From Erpobdella octoculata (lineage: Eukaryota; Annelida; Clitellata; Hirudinida; Erpobdellidae): 64,000 bases of DNA. Numbering within the stretch: position 1 is the first letter of the stretch; every line of letters begins with the position of its first letter. The notes below the pieces were generated by a model. That model did not search any database and was not told the origin of the DNA. It worked only from the letters and a program-made list of their open reading frames with translations. The DNA is taken from contig OZ022238.1 in NCBI GenBank assembly GCA_963978895.1, positions 11,494,842 to 11,558,841 on the forward strand, in the 5' to 3' direction. The position numbers were made by a program, and so were the translations under genes. Below are positions 36,364 to 57,995 of the stretch, one piece after another.

Positions 36364-37707
36364 TTGAAAGTGTATTTGTTTCAGCGCTGAAATTGAGTGA
36401 TTGTGTGGTGCTTCATAAATCAAGGAACAAATAAATTGATTTGCTGGCTGCAATGGCGTATTCGATGACCGGGGGAGAGGGGTAAAATCTAATCGACTTT
36501 AATTTTTTTTTCAAAATTTTTCGCACTAAAAACATATCATCGTTTCATAAAATTTTTTTGCTTTTTTCATATTCGAATTGATTTGTTGAAACAAATTGCT
36601 TTTTTCTTTAAAACCAGAGAAGTCTACAATGAATGTGTGACATTTTTGCGTAGACACCTCAGGCGCAGAATGAAACTTACATTTCCAATTTCATCCTCGC
36701 GCGACTTCTTCTTGCTCGTGGGGAAAAATTAAAATGACTTTTGTGAAAGCAACAAGAATCAGCTTAAATAACAGTAGTGAGTTGTAGTGAGGTAAACACC
36801 GACAACGAACCTCTCTGACCACGTGACATGTCCAACACGTACTATGTCTTTTTTTACGAATAATTAATTAAACACAAATCAAAACGAATTTATTGATTGG
36901 CTCTTCAAACAATTAATTAAAACTTTGAACGCTTCACGAATAAATGCGGATTCAACCAACTTGACTTGCTGGACCGAGATAGACTACAAAAGATTATTAA
37001 TAAAAAATACTAATTAAAATAATAAATTTTTATTTTTCATATTAAAATTCATATTAATGTTATTATTATAAATGGCCACTGCCAAACAAACAAACACCAA
37101 AATGGAATCTACAACTTTAAAAAGAACAACAGAACATGAAGAAATTTGCTCACGAAACGTCAATGAAACGAGAAAACAAAGCAATTGGAATGTTTTGTTC
37201 CATTTGGAGAGATCGTCCGTTTGTGTGATCAAAAGTCATAATTTAAAAAAGAAATTATTTCACTGAGACTGGGAAAATATTTTCATAAAACAAGCAAACG
37301 TGTAGAAGTTTTATTTCCGCATATTTATTGGAGAATTGTTCAGATGCAGGTTGTCCTTGGCTGTTTTCGTGACCTTTACCACCCGAGAAGTAACCACATT
37401 AACCCCCGTCGCCATATTTCATCCATGACGATCACATCTGTCGGAACTGTCACCAATACCGTCGTGCATTTTCACCAAGTGATAAATGTGTCACTGCGGT
37501 TTCGTCATAGTCACCTCTGTTGTCACAACCACTTACGACTTTTGAATCAACACTAAATCATAGTTAACCTAGCCATGAGCTATATCTTTATTGCTGTTTT
37601 TAAAACTCCACCAGAGCACGAAAACTAACATTTTTTCCTAATTTTTCAAAACAACCGATGGGTTTCACGGTCCTAACCGACAGGCCAACAACAGGGTGGG
37701 CTGCGCC
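36364..37707. other. Intergenic, 3' of Phox2
   Basis: AT-rich sequence with no gene seen. A minus-strand AATAAA (TTTATT at 37587-37592) lies about 116 bp beyond the Phox2 stop and is its probable poly(A) signal. Confidence 0.5.
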
Positions 37708-46208
<8,501 letters not shown>

Positions 46209-46231
46209 TTGGTTGTAGAACTGCAGTTTTG

Positions 46232-48435
<2,204 letters not shown>

Positions 48436-48626
48436 ACTTACTTCTTCCATTGCTAATCCGATTTAACACTAATGCGAAATTACCCAGCTTTATAAAGGCT
48501 TCCAATCAAGCCACTTCATTGGTTCTTACAAGCTCCGCCTGGACATCTCCAGTTGGATGACCTTTGGTCATATAGCATTCTATTGGCCGGTCTGGTGCAA
48601 ACTTCTCCGTCATTGGTTGGCACGTG
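48436..48626 (-). promoter_or_regulatory. Candidate Phox2 promoter and leader exon
   Basis: Read on the minus strand, three CCAAT boxes (ATTGG at 48612-48616, 48582-48586 and 48518-48522) and a CACGTG E-box (48621-48626) precede a TATA-like CTTTATAAAG (48488-48497). About 40 bp further is ATGGAAGAA (48442-48450), directly followed by a strong GTAAGT donor (48436-48441). The spacing suits a TATA promoter with a short leader exon. This ATG is not in frame with the Phox2 acceptor at 46231, so it is probably untranslated or a short upstream ORF. Confidence 0.5.
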
Positions 48627-48924
48627 ATCTTTTTGAGCTTCAAATAATTTGATATGTGGATGAAAATTATGATGAAATGATAGAAAATTCAGTTATTTAA
48701 AACAAAATTTTTTTATGATGCAGCGTTAACTTCAAGAGCAAAACTCATGCAAAGATTGCATACAAAATATCACACTGTATAATCAACTGGAAAGAAAAAA
48801 GAAGTGAGACAGACAGACAGAGAAAGAAACAAAGAAAGAAAGAGAGAGAAAAAGAAAGAAAGAGATAGATAGAGAAAGAGAGAGAGATAGTGTGACAGAA
48901 CAAAAAGTAATAAGCTTGACAGAG

Positions 48925-49100
48925 ATTTTTTTTTTTTTATTATAGTTTATAGTCCTTTACACCAAGTGTTTTAAGACTGAATTGGCTGTATGTAGGAAGC
49001 ACATAAGTACTTCCTGTCGTGGATCAAAGTTTGATCCTTTTAACTGTCCCTCCTCCTTTATCCAGGCTTGGGACTGGCTCGCAATTAGCGAGGCGGAGTT
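48925..49100 (-). repeat. Retroelement-like 5' fragment fused to a MITE terminus
   Basis: 48935-48985 repeats the terminus of the 1010-1299 inverted repeat. Directly beside it, 49045-49090 read on the minus strand resembles leader sequences common in animal non-LTR elements (GCGAGCCAGTCCCAAGCCTG). The assignment is from memory and tentative. Confidence 0.35.
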
Positions 49101-49520
49101 AGCTTGACAGAGAGAAAGAATAACAGAGAGAATGATGGAGAGGAACACTAAGAAATATGACGAAAATAGATTTTTATTTGCTGTTGAATTTCTTTCCGAC
49201 ATTAAGAAATAGCAAATAAATTTTAAAAAATATCAAATTATTTTGGTAAAGATGTTGAAAGACACAATCGACTCTAGAAACGGTTGTAACTTTTACAGCG
49301 AACCGTCAATCAACTTAATCGTTGATTGATTAATCAGCCAGTTAGCCGACCAACTGGTCAGCTAACAAATCAATCAAATCAATAAATAATCAATAACGGC
49401 GATCATTGAATCGATTGGGCGTGAAAGCGCCTGTAATCGATCAACCGTGACCAATCGTCGTAATCGCCATTCCACGTCGGGTCATCGGAGATTCAAAGAA
49501 AAGACGGATGCAAGTAGAAG

Positions 49521-50199
49521 ATGGATGGATGGATGGATGGATGGATGGATGGATGGATGGATGGATGGATGGATGGATGGATGGATGGATGGATGGATGG
49601 ATGGATGGATGGATGGATGGATGGATGGATGGATGGATGGATGGATGGATGGATGGATGGATGGATGGATGGATGGATGGATGGATGGATGGATGGATGG
49701 ATGGATGGATGGATGGATGGATGGATGGATGGATGGATGGATGGATGGATGGATGGATGGATGGATGGATGGATGGATGGATGGATGGATGGATGGATGG
49801 ATGGATGGATGGATGGATGGATGGATGGATGGATGGATGGATGGATGGATGGATGGATGGATGGATGGATGGATGGATGGATGGATGGATGGATGGATGG
49901 ATGGATGGATGGATGGATGGATGGATGGATGGATGGATGGATGGATGGATGGATGGATGGATGGATGGATGGATGGATGGATGGATGGATGGATGGATGG
50001 ATGGATGGATGGATGGATGGATGGATGGATGGATGGATGGATGGATGGATGGATGGATGGATGGATGGATGGATGGATGGATGGATGGATGGATGGATGG
50101 ATGGATGGATGGATGGATGGATGGATGGATGGATGGATGGATGGATGGATGGATGGATGGATGGATGGATGGATGGATGGACGGACGGATGGATGGATG
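49521..50199. repeat. (GGAT)n microsatellite, about 680 bp
   Basis: About 165 tandem GGAT units without visible interruption, with a few variant units at the far end (50181-50215). The long open frames on both strands arise only because a 12-bp period of this tetramer contains no stop codon. Confidence 0.98.
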
Positions 50200-50540
50200 G
50201 ATGGACAGACCGATAAATGAACAAATGACAATACTGAAGCGTCGACGTGTTCAGTCAAAATATCAACGAATTTATGAATTGATCACATCGCTTCTTATTT
50301 ATTTCTTCACTCCATCCAACTTTCCACCATTTTTTCTCACCTCTCCTTCATTCCCTTCTTCTGTATCTTCTTAGTTACTCAACTAACGGGGTTTCTATGC
50401 ACATGCCTCACCCACCATTTTGAATGAATTGCAAGTCGTTAATAAAGGAAGCAACTTGAGGCCAGTGCAATTTGTTAGAGTCACTGTGATTGATAAAGAT
50501 GCATTCCACGATCGTCTTTTCACTTTCATCTTCCGCGAAT

Positions 50541-50541
50541 A

Positions 50542-50631
<90 letters not shown>
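50541..50631. repeat. (TA)n microsatellite
   Basis: A pure TA tract of about 90 bp. The Ile-Tyr ORFs are artefacts. Confidence 0.98.
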
Positions 50632-50637
<6 letters not shown>

Positions 50638-50765
50638 GTTCCAGTCCACCCATCTGCATCCTCTTCCTCCATCCATCTTGCTGGCCTTTCTAACATCAAC
50701 GTCCAAAATCCCCACATGCACACAGCAAATCTCACACATGTCATCGTTTTTTCATGTATTTCACT

Positions 50766-52868
50766 AATTGTTTTGTTTCTTTTTAGTTTATTTTGTTTTT
50801 TATATCTTGTTGTTAAACATTTATTTTTTTATTTCTTCTTGTCTTTCTTTTATCTCCATCACTTCCATCTTCACCATCTCATCTTCATCCTCATCTTCCT
50901 CATCTTCATCTTCTTCATCTTCTGAGCAAATATCGGCCAAATGTTGGAGTCTGATTGAACCGTTTGAAACGACGACGCGTGCCTTTTCAAATGTGTGTCT
51001 GTGTATTTATACATATGTCTGTGTGTGAGTCTGTGTATTTATACATATGTCTGTGTGAATCTGTGTATTTATACATATGTCTGTGTGTGAGTCTGTGTAT
51101 TTATACATATGTCTGTGTGTGTGTCTGTGTATTTATACATATGTCTGTGTGTGAGTCTGTGTATTTATACATATGTCTGTGTGAGTCTGTGTATTTATAC
51201 ATATGTCTGTGTGCGAGTCTGTGTATTTATACATATGTCTGTGTGTGAGTCTGTGTATTTATACATATGTCTGTGTGAGTCTGTGTATTTATACATATGT
51301 CTGTGTGCGAGTCTGTGTATTTATACATATGTCTGTGTGTGAGTCTGTGTATTTATACATATGTCTGTGTGTGAGTCTGTGTATTTATACATATGTCTGT
51401 GTGAGTCTGTGTATTTATACATATGTCTGTGTGTGAGTCTGTGTATTTATACATATGTCTGTGTGTGTGTCTGTGTATTTATACATATGTCTGTGTGCGA
51501 GTCTGTGTATTTATACATATGTCTGTGTGAGTCTGTGTATTTATACATATGTCTGTGTGTGAGTCTGTGTATTTATACATATGTCTGTGTGTGAGTCTGT
51601 GTATTTATACATATGTCTGTGTGTGAGTCTGTGTATTTATACATATGTCTGTGTGGGTCTGTGTATTTATACATATGTCTGTGTGCGAGTCTGTGTATTT
51701 ATACATATGTCTGTGTGGGTCTGTGTATTTAAAAATATGTTTGTATGTGTCCTTAGAGATAAGTATGTTTGTATCATTTTAGGTAAGTATGTGTATATGT
51801 GTCTTTATAGGTGTGTAAGCAGATATCTAAAAAAATATTGGTCAGTTAATAATCAGTCAATTAGTCGCTTTTTCATTCAATTAATCAACAAAAATACTCG
51901 CATTTTCTCTACCGATAATATGTTTTTACAAATATTTTATTCCAAAATTGTTGATGATTCAGAATTTTTTTTATAATGATAGAACAAGTTGGTCATCCCT
52001 GGTCACACTGCGACAGTTCGATTCCCGGTTAAGCACGTGCTAAGTTTTGCAGTTGTTTGTTGTTGCAATGGGCATGCATGGCTGGAATGATGAGATCATG
52101 TCTTTGATGTCTCTCATCTTATCAGAATAAGATCTCTCTTTTTTTTTCTTTCGTTCTCTCTGACTTTTTCTGTCTCTTTTTCAATTTTTTCTCCACTTCT
52201 CTCTGTTTTTTTGTCTATTTGTATTTTTTCTCTCTCTTTTGTTTAACTCTTTTATTCTCATGTTCATTTTATTTTTTCTCGTTTTTTATTTGTATTTTTC
52301 TTTCTTTTATAATATTTGTATACTTTTATAGAAATATGTTTCTATTTGTGTGCGAGTGTGTGTGTGTATTAGTACGTCTGTGATGTATTTCAAGGACAGT
52401 GTCGAGCAAATAGTGAAATCTGTCCACGAATTGAAACGCCTCGAGTTCGAGTTGGTCAAAGATCTGCCTCAACCCGTCCTCTTGTTATGCTCATCTGGTT
52501 AGTTTGCTGTTAGTCTGGTTGTCTTGCTTCGTATGCTTAGTTGTGTCTGTCAGCTTTCGTTTCTTTGGGCCATGTTCAACCATTTTATTCTTTTTTTTCT
52601 TTCTCTTTTTTGTTGTTGTTTCAGTTGTTTGGTTCGTTTAAATTTTCAACAGTTAGCGAGTTAAAATAGCTACATTCACAACAGACTCCAACATTTGGCC
52701 GATATTTGTTCAGAAGATGAAGTAGATGAAGATGAGGAAGATGAGGATGAAGATGAGGATGAGATGGTGAAGATGGAAGTGATGGAGATAAAAGGAAGAC
52801 AAGAAGGAATAAAAAAAAATAAATGTTTAACAACAAGATATAAAAAGCAAAATAAACTAAAAAGAGAG
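50766..52868. repeat. Inverted repeat, arms about 187 bp, around a minisatellite
   Basis: Arm 50766-50953 (…GGCCAAATGTTGGAGTCTG) and arm 52682-52868 (CAGACTCCAACATTTGGCC…) are near-perfect reverse complements. They include a shared (TCATCT)n-type tract. They enclose about 1.7 kb containing a TG-rich minisatellite and one probable exon (52395-52497). Confidence 0.88.
50990..51730. repeat. 30-34 bp minisatellite (GTCTGTGTATTTATACATAT)
   Basis: About 23 units of GTCTGTGTATTTATACATAT plus a variable TG-rich tail. Unit length alternates mainly between 30 and 34 bp. The Cys/Tyr-rich ORFs over it are artefacts. Confidence 0.95.
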
Positions 52869-53936
52869 ACAAGAACAGTGACATTGCAACATCACACACA
52901 CACACACACATACACGAGGGTCAAGAGGGATGCTTGTTTAATTCGATTATGTTTGTACGAATGCACGCTTCCTTTCTCTGTCTCTTCTCTTTCGAAATTT
53001 TAAAATCTTCACATCCAGGGATGTTCTTTTTTTTTAATTTTAAATGTTTTTTGAGAAGTTCTGATGTCAGTCACGTGGTACAGTTTCATGCAAGAGGAGG
53101 CTTTTTAAGTAGAAATTTAAAATATATTTTAAGCTGTTAAATTAAGAATTAAGTATTTTCACACATGCACACGAAGTTTGCTTCAAAAGTAGGAAAGAAT
53201 CCCAACGACTCCAAGTTGGTTAGTATTGGGGAGGGAAGGATGGGATGGGATGGAATGGGATGGGATGGGATGGGATGGGATGGGATGGGTTGGGATGGGA
53301 TGGGATGGGATGGGATGGGATGGGATGGGATGGGATGGGATGGGATAGGATGGGATGGGATGGGATGGGATGGGATGGGATGGGATGGGATGGGATGGGA
53401 TGGGATGGGATGGGATGGGATGGGATGGGATGGGATGGGGCGTGTTTTGGAGGGCATAAAATATATTCGGGACATGATGATCATCTTGTAGAGGAGAGAC
53501 AGTCAAGATAAAAAGCGTTCAAGTTTCTAAGTGTGTGTTTCCCCTCTTTTTTTTTACTATGTCTGTTTTTCCCATTCATTTTTCTTCTTTCATTTTGATG
53601 TTTTCATCTTCATTTTTATCCTTTTCTCCTCAATTTTGTTGTTTTTTTTTCGTTAAATCGTCGTTTTCTCTTCTGAATTTAATTTTTTTAGTTTTAATCA
53701 ACGTCTTTGCACTCCTTAGTTTTTGTATTTTTTGAATAATTAATTCTTTACTTTAGTGTTCCTCTCTCTTTCTCTCGCTTCAAACTGTCCATGAAACACA
53801 CTCTCTGTATGTCTGTCTGAATATACGTGCGGATGTTTTTAATCAGGCCATCAAAAGAGAAGGACAACGTCTGAGCGATTATTGCAGAGAAATGATCCGA
53901 GATTGCTCCTTTGTGGGAGATGCTAGGCTCCAGTAA
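52395..53936 (+). CDS. 3' end of an unrecognised + strand gene
   Basis: Three short exons join in phase: 52395-52497 (acceptor after TTTCAAG, donor GTTAGT), 53190-53218 (acceptor AAAAG, donor GTTAGT) and 53847-53936 (acceptor AATCAG, stop TAA 53934-53936). The predicted 73-residue tail is helical and charged. It contains E-Q-I-V-K-S-V-H-E-L-K-R-L-E-F-E-L and L-S-D-Y-C-R-E-M-I-R-D-C-S-F. I do not recognise the family. Upstream exons would lie in the repeat-rich DNA below 52.4 kb or further off. The composition is unlike the surrounding repeats, and three consecutive compatible junctions argue for a real gene. Splice sites are of medium quality and no upstream exon was confirmed. Confidence 0.45.
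53238..53439. repeat. (GGGAT)n pentanucleotide repeat
   Basis: About 40 GGGAT units with three point variants. It starts about 20 bp after the donor of the 53190-53218 candidate exon. Gly-Trp-Asp and Pro-Ser-His ORFs are artefacts. Confidence 0.97.
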
Positions 53937-54874
53937 CATCGGATGGATTGGTGTGCTGAGCGAGCGAGTGCGCCAGTGAAAGCCAGCGAGGTAGGCAGGC
54001 AGTGTAGGAGTGAGGGAATGAAGACATTAATCGTCACATCGACCCCTCGTGGGGATCTGATAATTATAAGGATGACTGGAGAAAATTGTAGAAGCTGAGT
54101 AGAAACAGAGACAGTTGTACGTACGTACGAGTCGCTTTCATCTTTCCGAAAACGTTTATAAGTCTTTCCACCGACTCCAGTTCTTCTGTATGTTTCTAGT
54201 TTCTTCTTCTCTGTATTTGTTAGTCTTCACGTTTCTATCGTTCGCTGATGTCGGTTATTTCAAATGAGGAAGATTTCTATTTAATTTACGCGAAAATTGT
54301 TTCATTAAAGCTGTTAGAAAATGTGAAAATCACATAAATATGCTCTACCCAATAGATAACGATGCTTAGGAAAAAAGATGGAATGAGACAAAAGGATACA
54401 GGATGATGAGAAGATATGTACACATACATAGAAACATACATGAATTTATACACACTCACATGCATGCACATATCTACATTTATGCACACAAACATGCATA
54501 CATACGTTTATGCACACACACACACACACACACACATAAATGCATGCATGCGGGCATACGCATATTTTCCAGCTCCTTCTCTGGAGACCATTACAACAGA
54601 ATTGCGCTGTGGGTGGCCACAGTCGACGTGTAATCGATGGTTATGGAAGAAGTCACAAGTCGCCAGACGAGCCCTCACAAACACACATACTCACACAAAC
54701 ACACATACACACACAAACACACATACTTACACAAACACACATACTCACACAAAAGCACTCGTATATTCGGACGGACATGCAAACACACGCACACAAACTC
54801 AATAGTACAAAAAGACAAATTGAGAAGAGAGTGGGAGAAAGTTACCAGTGTAGACGTCGAAAATTGTGGAGTGG

Positions 54875-54940
<66 letters not shown>

Positions 54941-55621
54941 ACTAAGGGAGAGAGAAAGAGAGCAAATGTATAAATGACGGGAAGAGAGAGAAGTCTCAAA
55001 TTTCACATGGAGGACAAGACAATTGTCAGGCTCCCTTGTAAGTCACGTGCTCTAACACGTGATCACCCGAGGCTATCAGCTGACAGTCGCTCGTTGAGGG
55101 TCGGCTGCTAACGACCACAGTCCACAACTACAACCACAGAATAACTACAAAGGCAAGTCTTTCTAACATCTATTAACTGCAACATCACTTGCCATGACAC
55201 AATTTTGTGAATAAAAAAACTACAGGGACGAATCCATGAGGCCATCTTCGTGATATTAAACAAATTAATATTTTATGCAGTTTTAAACGAAGCTCGTCAA
55301 TCCATGGCGTCCATGGTCAAACACACGCCAACGAGAATTCTATCCACAGAAAAGGGAACGACATCTCTCGAACCAAATTAAAATCAATAACGCTCGATCA
55401 ATTCGACTAGCGAACCAAACAGAAGAAAGAAAACACAACATCGAACAATGTGTGCAGCTATGGGGACTAGCAGTGCCGGGGCTAGGGTGTGAGTGACACC
55501 CCCCAAAAAACATTAGTGGGGCTCTTTACTAATAGGTTACATGACTAATGCTTGGCTGTCATTCGTACCGCATTTTTTCTATATAATAGTCGATGACCAG
55601 AAGGGGGTAGTCAATATACCT
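53937..55621. other. Repeat-rich intergenic region
   Basis: This holds CA/CATA-rich tracts (54420-54540 and 54680-54800), an (AG)n tract (54880-54937), and a cluster of E-box-like sites near 55043-55083 (CACGTG twice and CAGCTG). No gene was recognised. Confidence 0.55.
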
Positions 55622-56468
55622 TACTAGCGGGGTTACCCGGCGTTGCCCGGGGTTTTTAGAGGTTTTTCTAATGTTTGTCTCTCTCGCTCCCGTTCCCTTC
55701 TCCACTTTCCCGTTTTCGTAGCGTTCCCGGTCGCTTTTCCGCTCTCGGTCGTTTTCCAGCTACCGGTCGCTTTCCCGCTCAGAAGTTTTGTTATCGATTT
55801 TCTCTCTTGCTCGCGTTTCCTTCCAAGCTTGCTCTCCCAATTCCAGTCGCTTTCCGCGTTCCCGGTCGCTTTCCGCGTTCCCGGTCGCTTTCCCGTTCCC
55901 GGTCGCTTTCCCGTTCTCGGTCGCTTTCCCGTTCCCGGTCGCTTTCCCGTTCCCGGTCGCTTTCCCGTTCCCGGTCGCTTTCCCGTTCTCGCTCACGCTT
56001 GCTCTCCCGTTCCCGGTCATGCTTGCTCTCCCATTCCCGGTTGCTCTCCCGTTCCCGTTCACGCTCATTTTCTCTTTTACATTCTTTCATAACTTCTGTT
56101 AGCCTATAAAACGTAAAATAGATTTGCTAAGACTATATATATATATGAATGTTTGTGGGTTAGTTTGTCTATTATAGAAACGGGAAAGCGACCCGGAACG
56201 GACAGCGAGCGGGAACGGAAAAGCAAGCGTGAGCGGGAATGGGAGAGTAAACGTGAGCGGGAACGGGACAGCGACCGGGAACGGGAAAACGACCGGGAGC
56301 GGGAAAGCGACCGGGAGCGGGAAAGCGACCGGCAGCGGGAAAACGACCGAAAACGGGAAAGCAAACAGGAGTGGGAAAGCAGGTGGGAAAGGAAACGGGA
56401 GAGAAAGAGACAAACATTAGAAAAACCTCTAAAAAACCTGGGCAACGCCGGGTATCTCCGCTAGTACA
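55622..56468. repeat. Palindromic pair of 18-bp minisatellite elements
   Basis: The left end reads CTAGCGGGGTTACCCGGCG and the right end its mirror (CGCCGGGTATCTCCGCTAG). Arms 55622-56090 and 56176-56468 both contain diverged units of CGTTCCCGGTCGCTTTCC in opposite orientation. They also share GAGGTTTTTCTAATGTTTGT and its complement next to the ends. The centre is TATA-rich. It is either two copies inserted tail to tail or one palindromic element. Confidence 0.88.
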
Positions 56469-56589
56469 TACATAAACACACACACAGACACACATACATG
56501 CACATACACATACATACATACACACATACATACGCACATACATATATATATAGTTCCAGCTCGCTCACCCGCTCCGCTCCGCTCATTTT

Positions 56590-56742
56590 GTGACGGATTT
56601 CAAAGAAATTTTTTTTATTTTTGATTCCCATTGACTCTCAAGGTTGTGTGAAAATTTCATTACGATCGGATGAATGGTGTAGCAATGCATAAAGGACATT
56701 AACATATATACATACAAACATTCATTTTTATATATATAGATT
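56590..56742. repeat. Dispersed repeat terminus, inverted copy of 7489-7650
   Basis: It shares ACCATTCATCCGATCGTAAT and GAGAGTCAA with the copy at 7489-7650, reversed, and ends in TATATATATAGATT. Confidence 0.75.
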
Positions 56743-56789
56743 AAAAAAAAAAGATTGATAGCCAAAAAATTGTGAAAGGTAGCGTTAGA

Positions 56790-57068
56790 CAGGGGCGTAT
56801 TTGGAGCACAAAAGATTGTTTCTATAATAATTTTTGACATAAATAGCTACGAAGCTTGGAAAAAGTATCTACAACTACCCCCGGTCATTAGCTATTTCTG
56901 ACGAAAAAAATTTGATACGGTTTTGAAAAAAAAATTGGATACGACTACCCCCCGCTCATCAGGTATATTTTGAGAAAAAGTTTAGCATTAGAAGAATAGA
57001 TTTTTAGAATGTGAAGGTTTCTGAAACATTTTGTCCTCCCCGTGCTTTTCCTAAAAATGACGCCCCTG
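56790..57068. mobile_element. hAT-like MITE
   Basis: The ends are CAGGGGCGTA and GACGCCCCTG. The interior ACTACCCCC / GCTCATCAGGT units resemble those of the 35733-36100 MITE. The 8-bp flanks match poorly (GCGTTAGA and GCTGCAGA), so the insertion is probably old. Confidence 0.6.
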
Positions 57069-57995
57069 GCTGCAGATAACTTTTAAGATATTTTTCTACT
57101 AACTTTTCTTCTTAAAAACTGATGACCAAAAATGGAAGGAGGTAGCCCATAATACCATAGGTCATTTTTTTTTAAATTTTAGCAACTTTTGTTTACAATT
57201 TTAAAGCCATTTTTTTCCAAAAAATTCTTTGCCCAAAATTCTATCCCATTTTATTCAAATTTTAAGGTTTTTTTCGAATTGTATGCCTACGATCTCCATA
57301 AGATGTTGTCACCTGACCTTAGAGCCTGCCCGAGGCCCCCCAACCAGGGGTTTCAGATTGTGGTAACCATGGCATTGGGGACTAGAGTCCTGCACAGGCC
57401 GATTTTCCACGGCCCATTCCATAGCACAACAATCCAAGCCCAGTCTGCTTTAAAGGCCTAAAATTCTCAGGCCTAGACCAAAATTATCCAGCAATGGAGA
57501 CGGAGTTTTACAGTTGAATGGGAAGGAATTGTGATCTTTGTTAATACATACTTCCTATTCTCTGCAACACCCTACCTTTATTTAAGTGAAATTTGATTTT
57601 TTAAGCATGTAATCGAAGATCTGAAACCAGTTTGATTTTTGATATAGAAAAACTGGCACTAAGCATTTAATAAACTATAAAAGTGAAAACAGGAAGAATG
57701 GAGCCGTGCAGTGACAAAAGACTGACATTCCTGCAGACCTCTACCTAGAACGAGACAGATGAAACGAAAAAAAAACATCACCAGCTCAACCGATTTATTT
57801 AAATCACATACTTCAATCAGTCTGTTCTCAAATCCTAATAAAAGTTTAAAGCAAAAACGTTTTCTAACTATAACTAACAACAACTACATCATCGAAGGTG
57901 CTTATATGCTATCGGACGCCAATTTTCTTCCTTAATGAATTGTAACATCAAACTTACTTATAACCGCAATTTCTATTAGAGACAGTAGAAAAGAA

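Noticed and set aside
49447..50374. Long ORFs of repeated G-W-M-D or H-P-S-I
   Set aside because: They are produced by the (GGAT)n tetramer in frames without stops; no start context, splice sites or domain.
50955..51976. Cys/Tyr-rich repeat ORFs (C-E-S-V-Y-L-Y-I-C)
   Set aside because: They follow the 30-34 bp minisatellite and shift frame with unit length; not a protein family.
51990..52080. Possible tRNA gene (GTTCGATTCCCGG)
   Set aside because: A T-arm-like string is present, but no paired acceptor, D or anticodon arms could be found around it.
53149..53511. Pro-Ser-His and Gly-Trp-Asp ORFs
   Set aside because: Artefacts of the pentamer array.
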